Below, in pieces: positions 6,655 through 13,249 of a DNA stretch of 13,249 bases. Where the stretch lies: NCBI GenBank assembly GCA_024231375.1, contig JAAEQP010000622.1, forward strand, positions 1-13,249. Reading direction: 5' to 3'. The notes beneath the pieces were generated by a model that was not told the DNA's origin, did not search any database, and saw only the letters and a list, made by a program, of their open reading frames with translations. A program made the translations under genes and the position numbers. Numbering within the stretch: position 1 is the first letter of the stretch; the number at the start of each line of letters is the position of its first letter. The stretch comes from a bacterium (GTDB lineage: Bacteria; Hydrogenedentota; Hydrogenedentia; Hydrogenedentiales; SLHB01).

Positions 6655-8103
6655 ATGAAACCGCTTCGACTGGATTTGGTATTGATGGGGTTAATGGTGT
6701 TGACGTGTCTTTCGCCGGCGTTGGGCCATGCGGAGGAGGAGGCGGTGCCGGTGTTTCGGGCGGGTGCGGCGACGAGTAACATCACGCCGCCGCTGGGGGT
6801 GTCGATTGTTGGCAATTGGCGATCGCCGAAGGCCAGCTACATCCATGACGAGTTGCACGCGCGCTGCATTGTCCTGGACGACGGCGAACGGCAGTTGGCG
6901 ATTGTCATCTGCGACAACCTGTCCATGGACCGGGAGGTCTACGACGCGGCGAAGGCGCGGCTTCACGAGAAGACCGGCATTCCGCTCGAACACATGCTGA
7001 TGGCGTCGACCCACACGCATTCGGGGCCGCCTGCGCGGGAAGGCAACTGCCTGGAACCCTACGAGGACCTGAGCGACTACCAACGGTTCGCGGTGGACCG
7101 GATTGTGGACGGCGTCCATTGCGCCATCAACAATCTGGAACCGGCGGAGATTGGGTGGGGCAGTGGCGAGGAGCCGAGCCAGGTACACAACCGGCGCTGG
7201 CACTTGAGCGATTACAGTCTCATGGTCAGCCCGTTCGGCGACCCCGACAAAGTGCGCATGAACCCTCCCAGGGGTCACAAGGCACTGGTGAAACCGGCTG
7301 GCCCGACGGACCCGGAGATCGCGTTCCTGGCGGTGCGGTCGGTGGATGGACGGCCCATCGCGCTGCTGGCCAACTACTCGCTCCACTACGTGGGCGGCGT
7401 ACCCAACGGCCACATCTCGGCGGACTATTTTGGCGCTTTTGCCGACCGCATCCAGGAGTTGATTGGCGCGGATCGGCTTGATCCGCCGTTCGTGGGCATC
7501 CTGTGCAACGGCACCAGCGGAGACATCAACAACATCAACTTCCGCGAGCCAAGTCCCAAGCGGGAGCCGTACGAGCAGATTCATCGCGTGGCCAATATGG
7601 TCGCGGCCGAAGTATACGGGGCGTACCAGACGACGGAGTATGAGGATCACGTCACGTTGGGTGGACGGATGAGCGAACTGACGCTCGGCGTGCGCAAGCC
7701 CGACGAGGCTACCGTGGCCTGGGCCCATGGGATTCTCAAGAAACCAGAGGGCGAGACAGAACTCAAGGAACGTATCTACGCGAACCGCACGCTGATGCAA
7801 GACAAGAGCCCGGACACTGTGGACGTCTGGTTGCAGACGCTACGCATCGGCGATGTGGGCGTTGCGGCTATCCCGTTCGAGGTCTTTGTGGAGACGGGCC
7901 TGCAACTGAAGGCGGACGGGCCGCTGCCGGTCACGTTCACCATCTCGCATGCGAACGGGGCCTACGGTTACCTGCCGACACCGGCGCAGCACGAGTTGGG
8001 CGGCTACGAGACGTGGTTGGGTACGAACCGGGTCTCGAAGGAGTCGGAACCGGCGATTGTAGCGACGCTCTTCGAGCAGTTTGGTGAACTTGCCGGGGAG
8101 TAG
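6655..8103 (+). CDS. Secreted neutral/alkaline ceramidase-like amidohydrolase
   Basis: Encodes 482 residues from the ATG at 6655, with GGAGG 7 bases upstream; the frame is open back to 6490 but that part lies in repeat DNA. Residues 1-26 are a signal peptide (LVLMGLMVLTCLSPALG). The rest fits the N-terminal catalytic domain of the neutral/alkaline non-lysosomal ceramidase family, zinc amidases that cleave the N-acyl bond of ceramides. Visible family marks are FRAGAATSNITPPLG (34-48), HARCIVLDDG (68-77), LMASTHTHSGP (115-125, zinc-ligand type His120/His122), ANYSLHYVGG (239-248, His244), CNGTSGDINNIN (284-295), IPFEVFVETG (406-415) and GYLPTPAQHELGGYE (438-452). The usual catalytic Ser of the GNLSPN-type motif is replaced by Asn292. 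The C-terminal immunoglobulin-like domain of longer ceramidases is absent. The substrate may therefore be another amide, so the call is to the fold rather than the activity. Confidence 0.88.
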   Translation: MKPLRLDLVLMGLMVLTCLSPALGHAEEEAVPVFRAGAATSNITPPLGVSIVGNWRSPKASYIHDELHARCIVLDDGERQLAIVICDNLSMDREVYDAAKARLHEKTGIPLEHMLMASTHTHSGPPAREGNCLEPYEDLSDYQRFAVDRIVDGVHCAINNLEPAEIGWGSGEEPSQVHNRRWHLSDYSLMVSPFGDPDKVRMNPPRGHKALVKPAGPTDPEIAFLAVRSVDGRPIALLANYSLHYVGGVPNGHISADYFGAFADRIQELIGADRLDPPFVGILCNGTSGDINNINFREPSPKREPYEQIHRVANMVAAEVYGAYQTTEYEDHVTLGGRMSELTLGVRKPDEATVAWAHGILKKPEGETELKERIYANRTLMQDKSPDTVDVWLQTLRIGDVGVAAIPFEVFVETGLQLKADGPLPVTFTISHANGAYGYLPTPAQHELGGYETWLGTNRVSKESEPAIVATLFEQFGELAGE

Positions 8104-8120
8104 GCGGTGGCGGCCGGGCC

Positions 8121-8260
8121 GCGAAACGGGGGACAGTCGAGTTGTTGATGAAGTGATGGTCTCCGGTGCGCAGCCCGCGATAACCTGGGGACAGCCACCC
8201 ATTGTTGCCCTAAGAAGGTCAATAATGGGACGTAAGAACTTGGCAGTCCCCGTTTGTCGC
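8121..8260. repeat. MITE-like inverted-repeat element with nested hairpin
   Basis: GCGAAACGGGGGACAGTC at 8121-8138 is mirrored by GGCAGTCCCCGTTTGTCGC at 8242-8260, an imperfect inverted repeat of about 18 bases. Inside, CCCATTGTTG (8198-8207) pairs with CAATAATGGG (8220-8229), 9 of 10, around a 12-base loop. GGGGACAGCCACCC (8187-8200) resembles the outer arm. GGGGACAG-type arms are typical of small elements mobilised in trans, such as REP elements associated with Y1 (RAYT) transposases; that link is recalled, not shown. No transposase gene is present. The spacer 8104-8323 holds nothing else. Confidence 0.55.
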
Positions 8261-8323
8261 TTCTGTTCAGGCGGGCGCGCAAAGGCGGGACGGGGTAAAG
8301 CTGGTGGAGGGCGCGGAGGGGCG

Positions 8324-8818
8324 CTAGCCCTCCGTGGCCTTCTGGTAGACCATGAGATAGACCTTGTAGTCAGGTGTTGTAAGCCAGAGGTGTCTGCCCG
8401 GCCGTGTGTCGCGGAGGCCGAACAGGAAGGTCTCGCCGGTTGCAAGGGTCACGCCGGCAAAGGCGCGTCCGCTGTAGCCGCGATGCGCGTCGATGGTGTA
8501 GTTTGGTCCGAAGTCGTAATTGCGTAGAGCTTCGACGCTTTGGCGCATCTCATCGGGCATCTCGTCGGCCAGGTCGGGCAGCTTCCCGTAGTGGAGTTCA
8601 TTCACCACAGTCTCGACGTATGTCCGGGCATAGCTCTGGAGGAGCAGGCGGTCGGCAAGCTGTACTGTGATCGATGCACACACCACGGCGAGAAGCGCTT
8701 GAAGGATGAACGCTTTCGGTCCTTGAACGCCGTTGCGCCATTTGCGGAAGCCGAGCGCCGCAGCCACGACGTTGAACGGGGCCAGTGATCCAAAGATGAT
8801 GAGAAACGCGAGATCCAT
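8324..8818 (-). CDS. Small membrane protein with C-terminal extracytoplasmic domain
   Basis: Encodes 164 residues from the ATG at 8818, preceded by CGGGAGGATTGGCC. The longer open frame up to 9016 runs through a hairpin repeat and was not used. Two hydrophobic segments are clear: residues 4-24 (AFLIIFGSLAPFNVVAAALGF) and 38-60 (ILQALLAVVCASITVQLADRLL), separated by a short positive loop (RKWRNGVQGPK) likely to be cytoplasmic. By the positive-inside rule the N-terminus and the rest of the chain face outward. Residues 65-164 are soluble: a helical part with LADEMPDEMRQSVEAL (83-98), then a beta-rich part (SGRAFAGVTLATGETFLFGL, HLWLTTPDYKVYLMVYQ). No family is recognised. It faces away from the alpha-2-macroglobulin gene and has its own promoter, so no operon link is visible. 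Confidence 0.72.
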   Translation of the reverse strand: MDLAFLIIFGSLAPFNVVAAALGFRKWRNGVQGPKAFILQALLAVVCASITVQLADRLLLQSYARTYVETVVNELHYGKLPDLADEMPDEMRQSVEALRNYDFGPNYTIDAHRGYSGRAFAGVTLATGETFLFGLRDTRPGRHLWLTTPDYKVYLMVYQKATEG

Positions 8819-8874
8819 GGCCAATCCTCCCGCCGCTGCGCGTGTGCCCCGGTCCGCGCGCGGGTCTACAGACC

Positions 8875-8883
8875 ACTGTACCA
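8875..8883 (-). promoter_or_regulatory. Extended -10 promoter of the small membrane protein gene
   Basis: On the reverse strand TGG precedes TACAGT (8880-8875), an extended -10 pattern like the one before the ceramidase-like gene. No -35 hexamer is seen at the right distance. The leader to the ATG at 8818 would be about 50 bases. Confidence 0.4.
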
Positions 8884-8936
8884 CAAGATGGGTTGGTCGC
8901 GAGTTTCCAGACTCGACACAATGCCGGGACCCGCAA

Positions 8937-8972
8937 GACCCCTCACCCCACCCCTCTCCCGATGGGAGAGGG
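8937..8972. repeat. REP-like perfect hairpin
   Basis: CCCTCTCCC (8952-8960) and GGGAGAGGG (8964-8972) form a perfect 9-base stem around a GAT loop. The preceding ACCCCTCACCCCACC closely matches the left arm of the element at 3627-3678. There is no T-tract and it lies between two divergent genes, so it is not a terminator for either; a dispersed repeat is the better reading. Confidence 0.65.
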
Positions 8973-9108
8973 CGCGAGAAACGGGGGAAGCGGGATTCGT
9001 CCCGAATATGGGGCATCTTCGGCCCAACGCGAGCCGGAATCTCCTGCCACTCTTGCGGCCGCGGACATGCCTGAATGAAGATCGGGCATTCCTGTGCGCG
9101 ACACCCTC

Positions 9109-9137
9109 TTGACGCCGGAACTGTTTGGGCCTAGGGT
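9109..9137 (+). promoter_or_regulatory. Probable promoter of the alpha-2-macroglobulin gene
   Basis: TTGACG (9109-9114) and TAGGGT (9132-9137) are 17 bases apart. The -35 hexamer is one base from consensus; the -10 is weak. Transcription would start near 9144 and leave an unusually long leader of about 140 bases to the ATG at 9285. No riboswitch or attenuator could be recognised in that leader. Confidence 0.45.
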
Positions 9138-9284
9138 GGATAGAAGAGTGGCGTGAAGGGGTATCGAACCCTGACGCGGGAATGGTGTCCTAAGGAGCGA
9201 GGCTGAGGTGCGAGCCGGCGATTGCGGTGCCCTCGCCTCCGTTGATTCGAGCGACGAAACACGGATCCAGGAGGATGCTTTGCT

Positions 9285-12200
9285 ATGCGAAACCTGTTTG
9301 TCTGCCTGACTTTGCTTGCCGCGGTGTTGGCGTTGACCGTCGGCACGCAGGACGTGGAGTCCGCGGCGGTGCGGGAATGGGTCGGCCGGAAGGCCATCGA
9401 AGTGGAACACACCCACGCCGGGCTGGTGGCCCGGTTCCCCATCTTGAACCCCACGGGGCAACGCGTCGACGCCAAAATGACGGTGCGGATCGTCGATCTG
9501 AATGGCAAGGAGCAGGCGGCCGCGACGGTCGACCTGAAGCTGCAACCCAACAAACGCAAATACGAGGTGAACCTGGTCGGCGACATCCCTTCGGACCAGA
9601 TGCCGTTGTACGTGATCCAATACACGTTGCAGACGCCGTCGGGCATGGAACGCGGCGCGCGGAGTCTGATGGCGGTTCTGGCGCAGTTGGAGACGCGGGT
9701 CGTGGCCTACCGCGACCTGTTGGCCGGTAGCGACGCGTCGGTGCGCGTGGTGGCGCTGAATCATGCCACGGGGAAGCCCGTGAAAGGCGCTACGGTCGCA
9801 ATCGCGCTCGTCCAGGGCGAAGAGGTGACGTCGCTCTACAAGGGACGTACCAACGGCAAGGGCACGTTGGATGCCGCGTTCGCGGTGCCCGACATGGACG
9901 AGGCCAAGGCCCAGCTTCGGGTGAAGGTGTCGCATGCCCGGCTCGGAAAGGACGAGGCGACCGTGCCGGTGACCGTCCAACGACGCGCCAAACTGCTCCT
10001 GAACACGGATAAGCCCATGTACCAGCCCGGCCAGCAGATTCAGATGCGGGCGCTGTGCCTGGGCGTTGGCAGTCTCAAGCCGGAGGCGGGCAAAGACCTG
10101 ATCTTCGAGGTGATGGATTCCAAGGGCAACAAGGTATTCAAGCACCCCACCCAGACCAGCGAATACGGCGTGGCTTCGGCGAAATTCCAACTGGCGAGCG
10201 AAGTGAACCAGGGCGCGTATACCGTGCGTGCCATTCTCGGCAAGACCCAGAGCGAGAAGCAGGTGACCGTCGAGCGGTACGTGTTGCCCAAGTTCAAGGT
10301 ACACGTGGCGACGGAACGCGACTACTACCTGCCTGGCGAGACGTTGAAGGGCACGATTCAGTCCGATTACTTCTTCGGCAAACCCGTGGCGGGCGGGACC
10401 GTGGAGATTGTGGCGTCGAAATTCGAGATCGAGTTCCAGGAATTCGCCCGAATTGAAGGCAAACTCGACGCGGAAGGGCATTGGGAGTTCGAGATTCCCT
10501 TGCCCGACTTCTTCGCCGGCACACCGCTCGAACAGGGCGAAGCGTCGGTGCGGTTGGAGGCGTTCGTGACCGATACGGCCGACCACCGGGAAGAGAAAGT
10601 GACCATGACGCCCGTGGCGGCCGCGCAATTGAACATCTTCGCCGTGCCCGAGAGCGGAGGTTTGGTGCCGCGTCTGGACAACCGGGTCTACGTGCTGGTG
10701 TCGTACCCGGACGGCACGCCGGCGAAGGGCGCGCGCCTGGCCGTCACCGGCCGGGGCGTCGATGCCGCATCGGCGGAACTGATAACGGATGAACTGGGCA
10801 TTGCCACGGTTACCGTGAAGGCCCCGGCTGCCGCACCCACGAAGCTGCGCGTGCGCGCCAGCGACAAGCAGGGGCATACGACGTCGAAGGAATTCGATCT
10901 CGCGAACAGGGGGGGCGATGACGCCCTCATCCTGCGCACGGAGCAGGTGCTGTATTCGGCGGGCGATACGCTCCGGGCCGATGCCTATACCACCAAGCCT
11001 GCGGGCACGGTGTATTTCGACTTGGTTCGGAACGGGCAGACGGTGATGACGCGCGCGGCGGACCTTGTCGCAGGCCGCGCCTCGTTGGTGATGGACCTGG
11101 ATGAAGGAACTTCGGGGAGCGTGGTGTTGCAGGCGTACGTGTTCACCGGCGCCGCGGACATCCTCCGCGACGCGCGGTTGCTGTACGTCAACCCCGCCGA
11201 TTCGCTTCAACTCGACATATCCCTCGACAAAGACACGTACCAACCAGGGCAACACGCGCAGATTCGGTTCGTGACGCGGAACAAGGCGGGCGCGGGCACG
11301 CCGTCGGCCATTGGTGTGACCATTATCGACGAGAGCGTGTACGCGTTGCAGGAGATCCATCCCGGTCTCGAGAAGGTGTACTTCACCCTCGAGAAGGAGA
11401 TCATGCAGCCTCGTTACGAAATCCATGGGTACAAGCTGGACGACATCGTCAGCGGTCAACCCGGGCTTCCCGTGAGGCCCGGCGGCATGGCCAAGGGGCA
11501 GTGGACCGATACGCAACAGGAAGCCGCGCGGGTGTTGCTGGCATCGGCTCCGGCCGTGCCCGAACCGCCGGTCCGGCTCAACACCTTCATCCAACGGCAG
11601 CGCCAGGCCGACACGGCTGTCCGGGAACGGTTCGAGAAGGACTACCAGCATATCCAGCGGGCCGTGCAGAAGTACTTCAGGGCCCGCGACGGCAAGCTGC
11701 CGCGCGATCTGCTTTCGGCGTTGCTGCGCGGCAAGCATCTTCGCCCCAATGAATTGCTGGACCCGTGGGGCAACATGTACGAGTTCGACTTCTCCCAAGC
11801 GGCGGACTCGGGCGGCTTCTTCACCATGCGGTCGAACGGCCCGGACGAAGTGAAAGACACACCCGACGACCTGACGACCGACCATATGTTCAAGCAGATG
11901 CGCCGGGGCCGTATGCGCCTTGGCGCCGAAATGATGGTAGCGGACGCCATGCCCATGCCCGCGCCGATGGCGGCCAAGCGCGCCGAGATGGAAATGGCGG
12001 ACGGTGACATGGCCTTCGGCGGCATCGCAGGCGTCCCTGCAGATGAGGCCGCTGGCGGCCCGCAGCCACCGCGCCTGCGCGAATACTTCCCCGAGACGCT
12101 GCTGTTCGAACCATCGCTTATTACGGACGCCACGGGCACGGCGGTCCTTGACCTGACGTTGGCGGACAGCATCACCACGTGGCGCATGTCGGCCATGGCG

Positions 12201-13249
12201 TCGTCGGCCTTGGGCGCGTTGGGCAGCAAGGAAACACCGTTGCGCGTGTTTCAGGACTTCTTCGTGGACCTGGACCTGCCGGTGGCGTTGACGCAGAACG
12301 ACCGCGTGTCCATCCCCGTGGTGATGTACAACTACCTGACCGAAGCGCAGGACGTGCGGCTGAAGTTCGACGAGGAACCGTGGTTCACACTCGACGGTGA
12401 AGCTGAGCAGACGATTCGGTTGGCCCCGGAAGAAGTGAAGGCCATGTACTTCCCCATCGAGGTGAAGGAACTGGGCCGGCACCGGCTCACGGTGTGGGCC
12501 TACGGTTCGGAGATGAGCGACGCCATCCGCCGCGAAGTGGATGTGACGCCGGATGGCCAGGAACAGAACATCACGTTCAGCGACCGGCTCAGCGGCAAGA
12601 CCGAACACACGGTCCTGATTCCGCCGAACGCGGTCGAGGGCGCCAGCAAGGTGCTGGTGCGGGTGTATCCCGGCATGTACAGCCAGATCGTGGACGGGCT
12701 CGACAGCATGTTGCAGATGCCGTGCGGATGTTTCGAACAGACCACGGCATCGACCTATCCGAACGTGCTCATCGTGCAGTACATGAAAGCCACGGAACAG
12801 TTGAATCCCGAGACCCAAATGAAGGCGGAGGGTTTCATCAACAACGGGTACCAACGCCTGCTGGCGTACGAAGTGCAGGGAGGCGGGTTCTCGTGGTTTG
12901 GCGAGGCCCCGGCCAACAAGGCGCTGACCGCCTTGGGCGTGAAGCAGTTCTACGACATGGCCGAGGTACACGAAGTCGACCCGGCCGTCATCGACCGCAC
13001 GCGGGCGTGGCTCCTGTCACGGCAGGAGGCCGACGGGTCGTGGAAGCCCGACGAACAGTATCTACACGCCGACACCTGGAGCGGCATCCAGAGCAGCGGC
13101 GTGCTGGTGACGGCCTACATCCTTGAGGCCATCCTGAGTACGGGCGACACCGGTCCCGGCACTCAGAAAGCCATCGACTACCTGCGCGCCAATTGGCAGG
13201 ATGCCAAGGACGCGTATACGTTGGCGTTGCTTTCCAACGCGCTGGTGGC
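9285..13249 (+). CDS. Giant alpha-2-macroglobulin with GspG-like insert, C-terminus beyond right edge
   Basis: The ATG at 9285 follows AGGAGG (9269-9274); 1321 residues are open to the edge. Residues 4-20 are a hydrophobic export signal without a lipobox. Macroglobulin-type beta domains follow, with LLLNTDKPMYQPGQ (237-250), another DKDTYQPGQ repeat near 648, and GVTIIDESVYAL (677-688), the bait-region-domain signature. Residues 784-866 look like a GspG pseudopilin C-terminal domain (DPWGN 826-830, then SNGPDEVKDTPDDL). A Met/Pro/Ala-rich stretch (about 880-930) is the probable bait. YFPETLLFEPSL (934-945) and SITTWRMSAMASS mark the next macroglobulin domain. MPCGCFEQT carries the thioester pair Cys1149 and Gln1152, inside the helical thioester domain (GGGFSWFG, LSRQEADGSW) that is cut by the edge. 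Such proteins trap proteases: bait cleavage exposes the thioester, which bonds to the attacker. Bacterial relatives act in the periplasm or at the envelope. No penicillin-binding protein 1C gene is visible nearby. Confidence 0.93.
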   Translation, partial: MRNLFVCLTLLAAVLALTVGTQDVESAAVREWVGRKAIEVEHTHAGLVARFPILNPTGQRVDAKMTVRIVDLNGKEQAAATVDLKLQPNKRKYEVNLVGDIPSDQMPLYVIQYTLQTPSGMERGARSLMAVLAQLETRVVAYRDLLAGSDASVRVVALNHATGKPVKGATVAIALVQGEEVTSLYKGRTNGKGTLDAAFAVPDMDEAKAQLRVKVSHARLGKDEATVPVTVQRRAKLLLNTDKPMYQPGQQIQMRALCLGVGSLKPEAGKDLIFEVMDSKGNKVFKHPTQTSEYGVASAKFQLASEVNQGAYTVRAILGKTQSEKQVTVERYVLPKFKVHVATERDYYLPGETLKGTIQSDYFFGKPVAGGTVEIVASKFEIEFQEFARIEGKLDAEGHWEFEIPLPDFFAGTPLEQGEASVRLEAFVTDTADHREEKVTMTPVAAAQLNIFAVPESGGLVPRLDNRVYVLVSYPDGTPAKGARLAVTGRGVDAASAELITDELGIATVTVKAPAAAPTKLRVRASDKQGHTTSKEFDLANRGGDDALILRTEQVLYSAGDTLRADAYTTKPAGTVYFDLVRNGQTVMTRAADLVAGRASLVMDLDEGTSGSVVLQAYVFTGAADILRDARLLYVNPADSLQLDISLDKDTYQPGQHAQIRFVTRNKAGAGTPSAIGVTIIDESVYALQEIHPGLEKVYFTLEKEIMQPRYEIHGYKLDDIVSGQPGLPVRPGGMAKGQWTDTQQEAARVLLASAPAVPEPPVRLNTFIQRQRQADTAVRERFEKDYQHIQRAVQKYFRARDGKLPRDLLSALLRGKHLRPNELLDPWGNMYEFDFSQAADSGGFFTMRSNGPDEVKDTPDDLTTDHMFKQMRRGRMRLGAEMMVADAMPMPAPMAAKRAEMEMADGDMAFGGIAGVPADEAAGGPQPPRLREYFPETLLFEPSLITDATGTAVLDLTLADSITTWRMSAMASSALGALGSKETPLRVFQDFFVDLDLPVALTQNDRVSIPVVMYNYLTEAQDVRLKFDEEPWFTLDGEAEQTIRLAPEEVKAMYFPIEVKELGRHRLTVWAYGSEMSDAIRREVDVTPDGQEQNITFSDRLSGKTEHTVLIPPNAVEGASKVLVRVYPGMYSQIVDGLDSMLQMPCGCFEQTTASTYPNVLIVQYMKATEQLNPETQMKAEGFINNGYQRLLAYEVQGGGFSWFGEAPANKALTALGVKQFYDMAEVHEVDPAVIDRTRAWLLSRQEADGSWKPDEQYLHADTWSGIQSSGVLVTAYILEAILSTGDTGPGTQKAIDYLRANWQDAKDAYTLALLSNALV

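Noticed and set aside
8315..8336. GGAGGG-GCGCTAG-CCCTCC hairpin over the stop codon of the small membrane protein gene
   Set aside because: A six-base stem without a following T-tract; it may aid termination, but GC-rich DNA produces such pairs by chance.
9153..9180. A T-arm-like stretch (AGGGGTATCGAACCCTG) suggesting a tRNA
   Set aside because: No anticodon arm, D arm or acceptor stem could be matched around it, and the arm itself pairs only about four bases.
8943..12971. A 4-kb open reverse-strand frame (about 1340 codons) opposite the alpha-2-macroglobulin gene
   Set aside because: It is antisense to a gene with clear family motifs, its translation is rich in His/Arg/Gly with no recognisable domain, and such frames arise when a GC-rich gene seldom uses TTA, CTA and TCA in the opposing register.

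Overview
The window is 13.2 kb of GC-rich bacterial DNA with no rRNA, tRNA, CRISPR array or recognisable transposase gene. It carries eight protein genes; those at both edges are cut by the window. Seven have a signal peptide, lipobox or membrane segments, and three look like carbohydrate-active or TIM-barrel enzymes. The gene types (a ceramidase-type amidase, a GH32-like enzyme, a DUF5010/GH99-like protein and a very large alpha-2-macroglobulin) and the intergenic spaces full of degenerate short repeats suggest a large-genome environmental bacterium of the Planctomycetota, Hydrogenedentota, Lentisphaerota or Verrucomicrobiota type. This is inference; no taxonomic marker is present.

Layout. 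Positions 1-409 (-) hold the N-terminal part of an unrecognised soluble protein. After a repeat-rich spacer, a (+) cluster runs 695-3612: a small beta-rich lipoprotein, a TIM-barrel-like lipoprotein, and a secreted DUF5010/GH99-like protein whose start overlaps the preceding stop by 4 bases. The first two genes share an almost identical 96-base leader plus lipoprotein signal region. A convergent gap with a hairpin (3627-3678) separates this cluster from a (-) block at 3714-6256: a secreted GH32-like protein preceded by a small secreted protein of unknown function. These two genes also share a duplicated upstream region, including a -35/-10 pair with a 17-base spacer. Divergent from them, 6655-8103 (+) encodes a secreted protein with a neutral-ceramidase-type fold. 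A MITE-like inverted repeat follows, then a small two-helix membrane protein (8324-8818, -), a perfect REP-like hairpin, and from 9285 to the right edge a giant alpha-2-macroglobulin.

How the genes fit together. The secreted enzymes at 1199-5357 and 6655-8103 are plausibly an export set for glycans, fructan-like sugars and amide-linked lipids, but nothing in the sequence proves a common pathway. The alpha-2-macroglobulin would trap proteases in the envelope. The most striking observations are: (1) a stretch in the alpha-2-macroglobulin, just before its probable bait region, that reads like the calcium-binding C-terminal domain of a type II secretion pseudopilin (GspG); (2) two independent cases where a small secreted-protein gene and its larger downstream neighbour carry duplicated promoter/leader DNA; (3) a GH32-like protein that keeps the nucleophile motif but has Ala where the acid/base Glu is expected; and (4) a ceramidase-fold protein with Asn where the catalytic Ser is expected.
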